IMG/VR virus record: IMGVR_UViG_3300041405_000299
Span: 108,105 to 172,104 of that record
DNA from: a virus
Strand: one strand, 5' to 3'
DNA: 64,000 nucleotides
In this document: in pieces, positions 31,053-39,293 of the stretch
Layout: each line of letters begins with the position of its first letter
Numbering within the stretch: the stretch's first letter is position 1
Notes under the pieces: model-generated
Seen by the model: only the letters and a program-made list of their open reading frames with translations
Database searches by the model: none
What the model was told of the DNA's origin: nothing
Program-made: the position numbers and the translations under genes

Positions 31053-32855
31053 ATGATTGAAGTGAATAGTTTTGCAGAATTAAGAATTACCCCTCCTAGT
31101 AAATCCGGTCAGATCGCTATGCTAACCCGTTATTACGACAAAGACAGCAACTTCCGCGGCGGCGGCATGTTTGTTGGTTTCGTGCAGACTTCCGGCCTGC
31201 CTGCAGATAACGGTGGTACGGTTGCTCTGGATCCGAACAAAAAGTTCTTTTGGAAGCGTATCATCAACGATCCTGAAGCTATCACGCTTTTTGACTTCGG
31301 GGGCCGTTGTGACGGTAAGACCGATGACAGCGACGCGTTCTACCGCAACTTCATGTGGGCGAAAGAACTGGAGAGTTACAGCGACGCACTCGGGGTTCGC
31401 ATCCCAACCGGCACCGCGTTCATTAAACCTATTGATTTCACTAAGTTAGGTGAACTTCCGGTGTTTGCCCTGTACGGTGACGTCCGAGCGAAGGGTGGCT
31501 GGCGTCCTCGTGTTCGGATTATTTCGGATAAATCTGATCAGACCGTCTTCAAGGTCAACGCTCGCCGCGTGATCATGCAAGGTTTCACCTGGAATGGTCA
31601 GTGTACTGCGGATGTGAACAAGATTGTTGGTGCCGTTCAGCCTGAACAGCGTTCGAACAACCAGCCGTTCTTCGAGAACATCTGTCAGACCGGTGAGTTC
31701 TGTAACATCTTTGCTGTCCGTATCGACAACAACGGTGGTTCAGGCCTGAAGTTCATCGACACTCTGGATACCAAGCTAGATCAGATCTACAGCTCGAAAT
31801 CCTTCGGTGCCGTCATCGAGGTGAAGTACTCGAACAACCCTGCCGGCGGTTGGAATCACTCTACGGCGATCAGCCTGCAGAACTCCAACTTCCAGTACGG
31901 TTACGGCCCGGCGGTCCTGGACATGCCGCGTTTGACCCAGGGTCTGATCCGCAACGTGTGGATCGAGCACTCTCGTTTCCCGGGTACTCTGGATAACGGT
32001 CAGTGGGTCATCGAAGCATTGTCGATTGAGTCATCGGACAACCCGCTGTGCCTGGATAACTCCCGTTGTGTAATCGATGGTGCGTACTTCCAAGGTAAAG
32101 GTACAATGACGTGCAACCGCGTGCCGGGTTCATGGTTGAGTGGCTATGAGAAAGGTTGGATCCGTCGTGAAACGTACGGTGTGGAAATGAACGACGCGTC
32201 ATTCCGTGCCGGCTACTTCACTGGATACAAGCTGACGAACATTACGCATGAAGACAAGTGGTTCTACGTTGGGCACTTCTCGTTCCCGAAAATGAACCAA
32301 GTGTGGGAGATCGAGTTCATCTCCAAGCGTGATGGAACATCAGCGACCGCCAAGCTGGAAGCACCGTGTGCCATGGGTGGTATGGGTAAACGTCGCATTA
32401 ACCTGCAGCGTTGCTCAAGTCCGGGCAAGGTATACGCCGACATGCAGCAGGAAGGAACGGATGCCATCGTTGATGTTCGCTACCAGCGTGTTTGGGGCGA
32501 TGGGGCCAAAGTCTGGGTCAAGTTGGCCAAAGATTGTGGCGACGTGATCTTCAACCTGACCACTACCGGTCCGACTCGTTTCGAAGCCGGTGTGTGTACG
32601 GCTTACAGTTCTGATGCTGGCCCAGTTGCCGATGCGGATCTGGAAGCACTGCTGGCATCCTTCGCCAAAGGTGGAGACTACGCAGTTCCTCAGAACCGTT
32701 TCAGCCTGCACAACGGCCTGGCCGGTATCGGTGCCAACGAACAAGGTGTGCTGACCATGCAGACCAAGGACGCTACGGCTGCCGATCTGACCAAACCTGC
32801 AGGTTTCGTTACGATCAACATCAATGGCGTTGACCGCAAGGTCGCGTTCTTCTAA
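31053..32855 (+). CDS. Tailspike, beta-helix, possibly colanic-acid degrading
   Basis: Encodes 600 residues. An N-terminal anchor (MIEVNSFAELRITPPSK), then ITLFDFGGRCDGKTDDSDAF, the usual entry to a pectate-lyase-like right-handed beta-helix, then a long region of short strands with Asn/Ser turns. The opening resembles, from memory, tailspikes annotated as colanidases in enterobacterial phages; the substrate is therefore only suggested. The last 100 residues form a distinct tip. CAGAGGAAAA ribosome site. Unlike other virion genes here it is on the plus strand and lies between identical terminators, which suggests a separately acquired cassette. Confidence 0.8.
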   Translation: MIEVNSFAELRITPPSKSGQIAMLTRYYDKDSNFRGGGMFVGFVQTSGLPADNGGTVALDPNKKFFWKRIINDPEAITLFDFGGRCDGKTDDSDAFYRNFMWAKELESYSDALGVRIPTGTAFIKPIDFTKLGELPVFALYGDVRAKGGWRPRVRIISDKSDQTVFKVNARRVIMQGFTWNGQCTADVNKIVGAVQPEQRSNNQPFFENICQTGEFCNIFAVRIDNNGGSGLKFIDTLDTKLDQIYSSKSFGAVIEVKYSNNPAGGWNHSTAISLQNSNFQYGYGPAVLDMPRLTQGLIRNVWIEHSRFPGTLDNGQWVIEALSIESSDNPLCLDNSRCVIDGAYFQGKGTMTCNRVPGSWLSGYEKGWIRRETYGVEMNDASFRAGYFTGYKLTNITHEDKWFYVGHFSFPKMNQVWEIEFISKRDGTSATAKLEAPCAMGGMGKRRINLQRCSSPGKVYADMQQEGTDAIVDVRYQRVWGDGAKVWVKLAKDCGDVIFNLTTTGPTRFEAGVCTAYSSDAGPVADADLEALLASFAKGGDYAVPQNRFSLHNGLAGIGANEQGVLTMQTKDATAADLTKPAGFVTININGVDRKVAFF

Positions 32856-32862
32856 AACCAAG

Positions 32863-32886
32863 GCCCTCTTCGGAGGGCTTTTTTCT
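32863..32886 (+). terminator. Rho-independent terminator (copy 3)
   Basis: Same hairpin core as at 30914 and 30994, after the tailspike stop. Confidence 0.85.
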
Positions 32887-33061
32887 TTCTGATACGCCCA
32901 ACGTTCCAACGACGTTCCACACTAAACCCTTGTGCCGTAAGGCTTTTCTACCATCTGATACGCCGATACGTCTGCAACGTCACTTTTGACATACTTTAGA
33001 GTGTAACTGTTCCCCTATACTATAAACTACTTACTAAGACTTTTTATAAGGTATATATAGT
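32887..33061 (+). other. Non-coding region with TCTGATACGCC repeats and ACGT clusters
   Basis: No gene seen. TCTGATACGCC occurs at 32888 and 32954, each followed by several AACGTT/ACGTC tetramer clusters; similar ACGT-rich sequence recurs at the right end (63945-63980). The second half is AT-rich (TATACTATAAACTAC, TATATATAG) and could hold a promoter; a TTGACA at 32986 has no -10 at a proper distance. Possible regulatory region or DNA-binding-protein site. Confidence 0.5.
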
Positions 33062-33241
33062 ATGTCTACCTACCCTATAGATTCAGAGGGGTGTGTCCTT
33101 CTGTGCGTACTTCCCGTTCCGCCGTTTCAACCCCCGATTAGCCCACCGTGGCACCAACCCTACTGGAACGTCCTCAAAACGCCTATTTCCAGGTATAACC
33201 AATTTGACGAAAGGTCTCCGTCCGGAGCCCTACTTATTTAG
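33062..33241 (+). CDS. Doubtful small proline-rich protein
   Basis: Open frame of 59 residues (MSTYPIDSEGCVLLCVLPVP...), with AAGG 11 nt upstream. Composition (Pro-rich) and codon choice differ from other genes of the window, and a promoter motif and a hairpin lie in its 3' part. May be non-coding leader DNA. Confidence 0.25.
   Translation: MSTYPIDSEGCVLLCVLPVPPFQPPISPPWHQPYWNVLKTPISRYNQFDERSPSGALLI
33192..33205 (+). promoter_or_regulatory. Promoter motif variant GGTATAAC
   Basis: GGTATAACCAATTTGAC, the same GGTATAACCAAT start as at 15351. Lies 51 nt before ATG 33250; a small hairpin (CTCCG/CGGAG, 33216-33227) follows. Confidence 0.45.
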
Positions 33242-33249
33242 GTGATATT

Positions 33250-34209
33250 ATGGTTACTTCTGAGAAACTCCGAGAACTCGCAGCGATCGGCCGAGCCCTC
33301 ATGCCTCACGAAATGGTCGAGTTGGCAAAACAACTGGACGATCAAGCTACTCGTTTGAACAATCAGTCCAATCGGCTGATGTACTTAACCGGACTGTTGG
33401 AGCGTTCACTGGATGCTGCTGGGCAAGACCGTTCGATCGCTCAGATTATTGAGGAATGCGGGAAAGAGCACGGTAACGACAATACTCCTTTCTTTAATAT
33501 CACTGAAGTAGAACGCCTGGTTAATAACCTGATGGATGGCCATAAAGAGCTCGAGCAGTATAAGACCGCCAATAAAGAACTAGCCGCCGAGCGTTCCGAG
33601 CTGTCCCCGGAAGCCGTCCTAGCGTGTATTGAGACCAATAATGTCGTCCGATTTACTTTCCGTGAAGTTCGTCAGCTGGTAGAACACTTTCGTAAGAAAT
33701 ACCCGTGGAAGGCCCGCCCTGAACGCAAGAACATCAAAGAGCTCATGGATCTGGTCCGCCAAGATGATCCTCGTATGTTTACCTCCAATGAAATGAACAT
33801 GATGCACCGCTGGGGTCGTGAGCAACAAACGGCCTTTAGAGAACTAAAGGTTCGTTTGGGTCGTGCGTTTGCTGATCCGAAAGCCTGGGTGGACCAAGCA
33901 ACAGGTTTCTTCCTAAGCGATTCCGCCAAGAGGGCAATGCTTAACGCCGGCTCTATTAACGCTGCGAGCTTCCAAGAAGGCCTGTACTCCCGCCCTACGT
34001 ACCTGAATCTGCCAGATGCTGGCCTTAATGATCCTAACCGACAATTCCACGCCGGAGAGCATTTCCACACGGACATGACTACCGGTCTGTGGTGGAGTGG
34101 CCGCCAGTTCTCCGGTATGACCAGTGCCGAACTCCAGAAAATGCTCGAAGAAACCCTGGGTGATCTTCGTGCCATCTATATTGAACATCCGCAAGGAGCT
34201 AAGAAATGA
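33250..34209 (+). CDS. Hypothetical protein with coiled-coil
   Basis: Encodes 319 residues. N-terminal half is helical with coiled-coil character (LDDQATRLNNQSNRLMYLTG, KELEQYKTANKELAAERSEL). The C-terminal half contains several aromatic-rich segments (RQFHAGEHFHTDMTTGLWW). AGGTGAT ribosome site. Overlaps the following gene by 4 nt. No recognised family. Confidence 0.75.
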   Translation: MVTSEKLRELAAIGRALMPHEMVELAKQLDDQATRLNNQSNRLMYLTGLLERSLDAAGQDRSIAQIIEECGKEHGNDNTPFFNITEVERLVNNLMDGHKELEQYKTANKELAAERSELSPEAVLACIETNNVVRFTFREVRQLVEHFRKKYPWKARPERKNIKELMDLVRQDDPRMFTSNEMNMMHRWGREQQTAFRELKVRLGRAFADPKAWVDQATGFFLSDSAKRAMLNAGSINAASFQEGLYSRPTYLNLPDAGLNDPNRQFHAGEHFHTDMTTGLWWSGRQFSGMTSAELQKMLEETLGDLRAIYIEHPQGAKK

Positions 34210-34691
34210 GTAAGTATCAAGATTATCGTGAAGTGTCCCGTAACGAAGCCCTGGTCCGCAGCAAGCTGGAAAAAGGCTGGAATGCGTTCTCTAAAGAAGA
34301 AGTTGAAGGGATCTTGCTCTCCCTGGAAACTGCCCGCCTTGGCCGCCGCCGGGCCCAGCAGCGTCTGAACTTTGCCCACTTTACCCCGATCGCCTGGCAT
34401 TTTGAAGACAGCGTTGGGTTGCATGAACGCCGTCCGGCGCCAGAGGGTGCGATCAATTTGTTTGAAAAACCGAAAGCAATCGACTTTCCTCGCGGCTGGC
34501 GTATCAAAGTACCTTATCGCGTGCCTGGCTACACGATTAACGAAGACGGTATGTTGGTAATCAACCGTTCTCGTGGAAGCAAACGTCCGCTGTCCCCGAA
34601 CGACGTCATGGCTCAGTGCATGCACACCATGGACGCCATCCGCGGTGCCTTCATCAACCAGAATAAACAAGAGGCAGACGAAACGGTATAA
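34206..34691 (+). CDS. Hypothetical protein
   Basis: Encodes 161 residues. Basic N-terminal half with helices (SKLEKGWNAFSKEEVEGILL) and RRRAQQRLNFAHF. GCAAGGAG ribosome site. The stop TAA lies inside the next GGTATAAG promoter. Unrecognised. Confidence 0.75.
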   Translation: MSKYQDYREVSRNEALVRSKLEKGWNAFSKEEVEGILLSLETARLGRRRAQQRLNFAHFTPIAWHFEDSVGLHERRPAPEGAINLFEKPKAIDFPRGWRIKVPYRVPGYTINEDGMLVINRSRGSKRPLSPNDVMAQCMHTMDAIRGAFINQNKQEADETV

Positions 34692-34704
34692 GAGTAGTGT
34701 GAAC
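34685..34704 (+). promoter_or_regulatory. Phage promoter motif GGTATAAG
   Basis: GGTATAAG-AGTAG-TGTGAAC, overlapping the stop codon of the upstream gene. 20 nt before ATG 34725. Confidence 0.7.
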
Positions 34705-34724
34705 CTTATCATTGGAGTAGAATC

Positions 34725-35249
34725 ATGCAAGATGTGAAAGACACTATGTTCGGCCAGATTCTGGACGACTTCCTCGCTTCCGGTGACCGTGAAGCAGCTT
34801 TGGAGCGTATGCAGCTCCTTTCGACTATGCACAACCAGAAAGTTATCGGAGTAGTGCTTGAAGCCACTGAATCTCATTGCTTACCTGGGGGCGTTATTAT
34901 CTCTACCCTTGAGAATGAAGCTGCAATTGCTAAAGACTTAAAGGGTGCTCCCCGTGAGTTGTGGAAACAGGTTGGTCTGGCGTACTCCGGTCCCGATCAG
35001 ACTCTGCCGAAAGACATGATCTATATGGACGGCGGTCTGTACGTTAACTGCAGCGATGACTTGTCGCTCGGTGTGTACCCGGGTCCGGACGGTAAAACTC
35101 CGAGTGTGACTATCGGGTCCGAAGAAAACCCTGATTTACTCACCTTGGCCTTCCCAAGCAAAGAAAACCTGGAGCAGATCATTGATGTGTTACAAGGTAT
35201 TGCAGAAACCATGGAGCCCATCCCATGCTCATCATCGACGGGTTCGTAA
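34725..35249 (+). CDS. Hypothetical protein
   Basis: Encodes 174 residues, acidic overall. Helical N-terminus (QILDDFLASGDREAALERMQ) and a beta-rich middle (GGLYVNCSDDLSLGVYPG). TTGGAGT ribosome site. Its end overlaps the KilA-N-like gene by 25 nt. Unrecognised. Confidence 0.75.
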   Translation: MQDVKDTMFGQILDDFLASGDREAALERMQLLSTMHNQKVIGVVLEATESHCLPGGVIISTLENEAAIAKDLKGAPRELWKQVGLAYSGPDQTLPKDMIYMDGGLYVNCSDDLSLGVYPGPDGKTPSVTIGSEENPDLLTLAFPSKENLEQIIDVLQGIAETMEPIPCSSSTGS

Positions 35250-35695
35250 TCGAACAAGACGGTGAGTGGTTTAGGCTTCACGACGTGTTCCGGGCGTCCC
35301 AACGTCCGGATTACAAGAATCCCTCCCGTTGGCTGCTATCTAGCAGTTTTACTAACCTGGGCAAACCAAAGAAAGTGCGAGTGGACACGGATTATGATAG
35401 AATCTGGGTTCGACTTGAGCTCCTCTCGCCCTACGCGAAGTGGATCTCGATTCACTTTAAACGCAAAGTAGATGAGGCAATTCATGGCTATAAACTCGCC
35501 AAAGCTGCGGGGCTCGAAGACAGTCTCGGTAGCAGAAGTCAAACCAAAACGTACCAAGATCCAAGACCTATCCTTGGACGAACTGTACGAGCAGGAGAAG
35601 ATCACTCCGACAGTCCTGAAAGCTATTCTGGCGAAAGAGGACTTCTCCGAAATCCGGCCGCGTTACTGCGAGAAGGTCTGCAAGCTACCTTGTAG
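35225..35695 (+). CDS. KilA-N-like protein overlapping the polymerase start
   Basis: Encodes 156 residues. Residues 1-98 resemble a KilA-N/APSES-type DNA-binding domain: EWFRLHDVFRASQRPDYKNP, a Trp-containing strand and KRKVDEAIHGYKLAKAAG. The last 58 residues come from DNA also read in another frame by the DNA polymerase N-terminal gene (212-nt overlap). GGAG 8 nt before ATG. KilA-N proteins are common in large phages and viruses; role here unknown. The long overlap is odd and the true C-terminus deserves checking. Confidence 0.6.
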   Translation: MLIIDGFVIEQDGEWFRLHDVFRASQRPDYKNPSRWLLSSSFTNLGKPKKVRVDTDYDRIWVRLELLSPYAKWISIHFKRKVDEAIHGYKLAKAAGLEDSLGSRSQTKTYQDPRPILGRTVRAGEDHSDSPESYSGERGLLRNPAALLREGLQATL

Positions 35696-36857
35696 CATGA
35701 AGCGTCCGTTGATTGCCGATCAGAATACCGATCCGGCTGACGTCATCATTATCCAGGATCACCGTGCCGGTCCGGACGGGTGGAAAACGGCAGGTCAGGT
35801 CAATCAGCTGCAGCAGCAGCAAATTGCGGCGATGTCACGTCTAGCTTTTGGCCGGGATGTGCACTTTAAAGTGCTGAACTTGGTGAAGTGTCCGAACCTC
35901 GATGGTGACGATCGGGCAAAACTAACTGCCACCCAAATGCTAACCTGTGCTCCGTATCTGTGGGAAGAGATTCGCCAGACCAATCCGAAGGCGATCGTCT
36001 CTATGTCGACTGAAGTGACCAAGGCCTTGGGCCTGGCCAAGAAGTCGAACTACAAGAATCGCGGTGAGTTTTATCACGCAGTGATTCCAGGTATGGAGGA
36101 ACCCATCCCGGCGGTCTTAACGTTGCACGCCAAGGTTCTGAACATGCTGCGACAGAATGCTTCCGGTCAGATGTACGGAGCAGACTACACCAGTGTGATC
36201 ATTAACGACTTGGCCAAAGTCCGTTTGATCATGGACGGTAAGGTGCAAGTCGGCGGCTTAGAGCAGAACCTGGATCGCATCATCGCCGACCAAGTCTTCG
36301 TGACTACCAGCCTGGATCAGGTAAAAGACGCTATGGAGGATATCCTTCGTCTGCCACCTAACCAGATTATCTCGTGGGACTTGGAGACGACCGGGCTCGA
36401 TCCGTGGGCGGAAGATGCTCGCATTCTGACTTCTCAGTTCGGTTATCGTCGAGCGGACGGTAAGGTGCAAGCGATAGTTGTCCCACTGTGGCACAAAGAT
36501 CAGAAGTATTATGATCCCGCCGAAGCTTGGGAATTTATTAAACCTGTGCTACTCTCACAGCGTGCGAAGGTTGGACATAACGTGAAGTTTGATATCCTGT
36601 ACTGTACGATCACCACCGGTGTTCGCCCTCAGGGTCGCATCTTCGATACGATGTTCATGCTCCACTCGCTGAATTCCGGCATTCAAGGTAATTACGGCTT
36701 GAAAGCTGCGATGTGGGACCACGTGCCACACCTGGGTATCGGCGGTTATGAAGAGCTTCTGGACCAGACGCTCGATGCCGATGACATTAAACGCCTTCTT
36801 AAAGAAGAGAAAGGCGGAATAACTGAGGAAGATTCAGATGACGAAACTGAAGATTAA
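35484..36857 (+). CDS. DNA polymerase I N-terminal half: UDG-like plus 3'-5' exonuclease motifs I and II
   Basis: Encodes 457 residues. Residues about 50-250 (cysteines in YCEKVCKLPC, then DVIIIQDHRAGPDG) look like a uracil-DNA-glycosylase-type domain as found at the front of SPO1-like phage polymerases. Then DEDDy exonuclease motif I SWDLETTGLDPW (Asp 299, Glu 301) and motif II GHNVKFDILYC (Asn 366, Asp 370). Motif III and the polymerase domain are absent: they are in the gene at 44930. The C-terminus is very acidic (EEKGGITEEDSDDETED). ATG 35484 (MAINSP) has GAGG at normal spacing; upstream ATG 35472 is less likely. The stop overlaps the next gene by 20 nt, so this is a real end. Confidence 0.88.
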   Translation: MAINSPKLRGSKTVSVAEVKPKRTKIQDLSLDELYEQEKITPTVLKAILAKEDFSEIRPRYCEKVCKLPCSMKRPLIADQNTDPADVIIIQDHRAGPDGWKTAGQVNQLQQQQIAAMSRLAFGRDVHFKVLNLVKCPNLDGDDRAKLTATQMLTCAPYLWEEIRQTNPKAIVSMSTEVTKALGLAKKSNYKNRGEFYHAVIPGMEEPIPAVLTLHAKVLNMLRQNASGQMYGADYTSVIINDLAKVRLIMDGKVQVGGLEQNLDRIIADQVFVTTSLDQVKDAMEDILRLPPNQIISWDLETTGLDPWAEDARILTSQFGYRRADGKVQAIVVPLWHKDQKYYDPAEAWEFIKPVLLSQRAKVGHNVKFDILYCTITTGVRPQGRIFDTMFMLHSLNSGIQGNYGLKAAMWDHVPHLGIGGYEELLDQTLDADDIKRLLKEEKGGITEEDSDDETED

Positions 36858-37575
36858 TGAACACTGCTCCGTCCGCATCAAGGCGGGGCTTTACTGTCTT
36901 ACCGACCTATACAAGTTTATGGACATGCGTAGTGATCGTTCCTCGCCGCAGTACTGGGCGACGAACCGTGCCGGTCTAGTTCTGGTTCAGAAAGGCTTTT
37001 TCCGTAAGACTTACTGGGCGCCGGCATCGGTTCTGGCGGACTACGCAGAATCTCTGACACCGGGCATCGCTAAGGAAGTCCGTGCCGCTCTGGGCGTGCC
37101 GAATATCCCGAGTGTCAGCAGCATCGAAAAGGGTCTGCAGAAATCTCGTAAAGAGCCTACTAACCTGGATACCTTGCTTCAGTCCATGCAAACGCTAGAG
37201 GTGGTAGATAAACCTCTGACCCGCATTCAGCACAGAACGGACGATGAAGTACTGGCACGAGCGGTGGCCCAGCTGCGTACCCGCAGTGTTCCTCCGGCAC
37301 GTCCTGCGACGCGGGGTGGCTCTAGCAGCCGGTCTCGCAGTATGGCAACGTCCCGTCATGATGACATGATGACGCAGGCAGTGATGATGAATCAGATTAT
37401 GAGTGAACCCTCCCGCTCACACTCTAGCCATCATTCACATAGTGCGTCGGACACGTGCCGTAGCCCGAGTTACTCTTCAAGCCATTCGTCGAGTCACTCT
37501 CACAGCCACGACTCGAGTTCAAGCTACGATTCCGGCAGTTCAAGCTCGGATTCAGGTGGCGGCGGATGCGACTGA
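36838..37575 (+). CDS. KilA-N-like protein with Ser/His-rich tail
   Basis: Encodes 245 residues. Residues 1-85 resemble a KilA-N domain (AGLYCLTDLYKFMDMRSDRS, TYWAPASVLADYAESL). The C-terminal 90 residues are low complexity, dominated by Ser, His and Asp (HSSHHSHSASDTC, SSSSDSGGGGCD) and could bind metal or stay disordered. ATG 36838 lies within the end of the polymerase N-half gene. Second KilA-N-like gene flanking that gene. Confidence 0.65.
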   Translation: MTKLKINEHCSVRIKAGLYCLTDLYKFMDMRSDRSSPQYWATNRAGLVLVQKGFFRKTYWAPASVLADYAESLTPGIAKEVRAALGVPNIPSVSSIEKGLQKSRKEPTNLDTLLQSMQTLEVVDKPLTRIQHRTDDEVLARAVAQLRTRSVPPARPATRGGSSSRSRSMATSRHDDMMTQAVMMNQIMSEPSRSHSSHHSHSASDTCRSPSYSSSHSSSHSHSHDSSSSYDSGSSSSDSGGGGCD

Positions 37576-37892
37576 TTCGTAGGGCGATCGAAAAGTTTCT
37601 GTGCTGGTACCATCGCACAGATCGCCCGGATGAAGTCTGGGACATGGTGACTCATCACGGTATGCTCCGTGACCCGGTTCGCTGTGTTCCCGTCCTGATT
37701 AATGGCGTACGGTTGTACGTCATTGTCGGATTGACCCTTCGAGGGCGCCCAGTGGCGGTATGCCGCTATCGTGGGGCCGCCGGCCCAGAATTGGACGTGA
37801 AGATTATCCAAGGGTTTTACCACGCAGGCCGGTTGTACCCCGGACGTTTCTTCCACTTGTACATCAAAACAGGATTGAAACCTCTGTGCTAG
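37566..37892 (+). CDS. Hypothetical protein
   Basis: Encodes 108 residues, basic, beta-rich (CVPVLINGVRLYVIVGLTLR). Starts within the previous gene and ends in a TAG overlapping the next GTG. Unrecognised. Confidence 0.6.
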   Translation: MRLIRRAIEKFLCWYHRTDRPDEVWDMVTHHGMLRDPVRCVPVLINGVRLYVIVGLTLRGRPVAVCRYRGAAGPELDVKIIQGFYHAGRLYPGRFFHLYIKTGLKPLC

Positions 37893-38131
37893 TGAAAAAG
37901 CTGTATTGGAAATTAAAGCTGCTCCTGTGGATTTACTCAGGGGAAGACGAAGAGTATTGTAAAGTGACCCTGTCGACCGGGGAGGTTTTCTACAAAAGAC
38001 CCATTCAGTATCACCGGTTGACGTGGGACACACAGTATTTTTTCGAAGGTAAGTCAGGTAGTCTTATTGAAATCCAACCACACGTGACCGACTCGGTTTA
38101 TCGTGAAATGTTTAATCAGAGAGAGTTCTAA
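37892..38131 (+). CDS. Hypothetical protein with GTG start
   Basis: Encodes 79 residues from GTG 37892, which shares its G with the upstream TAG; an alternative GTG lies at 37886. Ribosome site weak, so translation is probably coupled. Basic hydrophobic N-terminus (KKLYWKLKLLLWIY) could be membrane-associated. Unrecognised. Confidence 0.5.
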   Translation: MKKLYWKLKLLLWIYSGEDEEYCKVTLSTGEVFYKRPIQYHRLTWDTQYFFEGKSGSLIEIQPHVTDSVYREMFNQREF

Positions 38132-38518
38132 ATGCAACAGATCCTAGAGTTAGTTCACACCGAGGGTACCTCGGAAGTATGGCGCCCGGTTGACCGTGCT
38201 GCCAATTGTATGCAGTTTACCGGAGCCCCTCGGTTGGGCGACTTTATGATTGAGCAGGAAGGGCACTTGCACTTTGTACGTCCGGAAGCCACCCGTGTTC
38301 GCGTGAAGGCGGTAACCGGCGATCAGTTGCAAATCGATTTGGAAGCTCAGGATCTACCTAATTGGTTCGCCCACTTGATGCACACCCATCAGATCAACTT
38401 TGACAACAAAGTGATGAACCTGAATGGACAGGAGCTCAAAGCTGGCGTGTATGTCGTGTTCGATGGGCAGACGGCCCGAGTTGAGGATCCAAACGTTGAA
38501 ACTATTACGCATCACTAA
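38132..38518 (+). CDS. Hypothetical protein
   Basis: Encodes 128 residues, beta-rich, directly following the previous stop. Contains His/Asp-rich segments (WFAHLMHTHQINFDN) and ends VETITHH. GAGAGAG upstream of ATG. Unrecognised. Confidence 0.65.
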   Translation: MQQILELVHTEGTSEVWRPVDRAANCMQFTGAPRLGDFMIEQEGHLHFVRPEATRVRVKAVTGDQLQIDLEAQDLPNWFAHLMHTHQINFDNKVMNLNGQELKAGVYVVFDGQTARVEDPNVETITHH

Positions 38519-38552
38519 GGTCGACTATCAAAACTCTTACGAGGAAGTCACG

Positions 38553-38717
38553 ATGATTCCTCCGTCGGCTGTGCCCGTCCGTGGACCCTACAAGGTCGGG
38601 GATTACGTGGTGATGTCACCCCATGGCTACATCAAAGAACGTTACCGTAAGGAAGTCAAACAGAATGATTTCAGCAAAATCAGCCATCCTGTCCTCTTCT
38701 CAGGCTTTGGCGACTGA
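38553..38717 (+). CDS. Small hypothetical protein (54 aa)
   Basis: Encodes 54 residues from ATG 38553 (MIPPSAVPVRGPY) with GAGGAAG upstream. Overlaps the next gene by 53 nt in another frame. Unrecognised. Confidence 0.45.
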   Translation: MIPPSAVPVRGPYKVGDYVVMSPHGYIKERYRKEVKQNDFSKISHPVLFSGFGD

Positions 38718-38967
38718 GGTCGAATCGACACTCAGCTCTATCGAACAGCAGGTCCTCCAGGCCTGCTCCAAAAATGTTAATCGCATCGTGACGCACACGA
38801 TCGTCAATCACCCGTCCTACCTCGTCCGCCAAGCCGTTTATGAGCACATCCGCTCGCTCGGCTACATGATCATCCGTGAGATCGGCGAAGAAGGCTACCA
38901 ATGGCACACCATCTCCTGGGGTGAAGTCGAGAAGCCCGAAGAAAAACAATGGTGGCGGATATGGTAA
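38665..38967 (+). CDS. Small alpha/beta protein of the GY family (member 2)
   Basis: Encodes 100 residues from ATG 38665, AAGGAAG upstream; ATG 38623 is an alternative. Helix (IEQQVLQACSKN), strand, helix (LVRQAVYEHIRSLGYMI), strand pair ending WHTISWGE. Same layout as 29509, 38961 and 39280. First of three tandem paralogues. Confidence 0.65.
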   Translation: MISAKSAILSSSQALATEVESTLSSIEQQVLQACSKNVNRIVTHTIVNHPSYLVRQAVYEHIRSLGYMIIREIGEEGYQWHTISWGEVEKPEEKQWWRIW

Positions 38968-39293
38968 GCGTGGAAGAAGCTCGCCAGGCAACCGAAGATG
39001 GTTACACTAAGCGAACCGAAGAGACCTTGGGAAGTGTGTTTTCTTCTATTGAAAGGAAGGCAGCGCAGGGGAAAACTAAACTGTTCACCACGAACATTGC
39101 CCGAGAAGTTAAAACCGTTCGTGAACGTGTAGTGCATTCCTTAAAGCAAGCCGGCTATACCGTTCGGTATTGTCCCGCCGACCCTGAAGTTTTCCGTGAC
39201 CCCGATGGGCATGTAATTGACTGGACTCCGGTAAAACCCCGTGGGCCCTCCTTATGGCAACGTCTTAAAAGGAAATTTAATGGATCAGCGTGA
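38961..39293 (+). CDS. Small alpha/beta protein of the GY family (member 3)
   Basis: Encodes 110 residues from ATG 38961 (ATGGTAA overlap with the previous stop); 38949 is an alternative start without a ribosome site. Core SIERKAAQGKTK, RERVVHSLKQAGYTV and GHVIDW match the family pattern. Basic C-terminal extension (LWQRLKRKFNGSA). Confidence 0.65.
   Translation: MVSVEEARQATEDGYTKRTEETLGSVFSSIERKAAQGKTKLFTTNIAREVKTVRERVVHSLKQAGYTVRYCPADPEVFRDPDGHVIDWTPVKPRGPSLWQRLKRKFNGSA

Noticed and set aside
32986-33026. Sigma70 promoter from TTGACA 32986 to TATACT 33016
   Set aside because: The spacer is 24 nt, too long for a sigma70 promoter.
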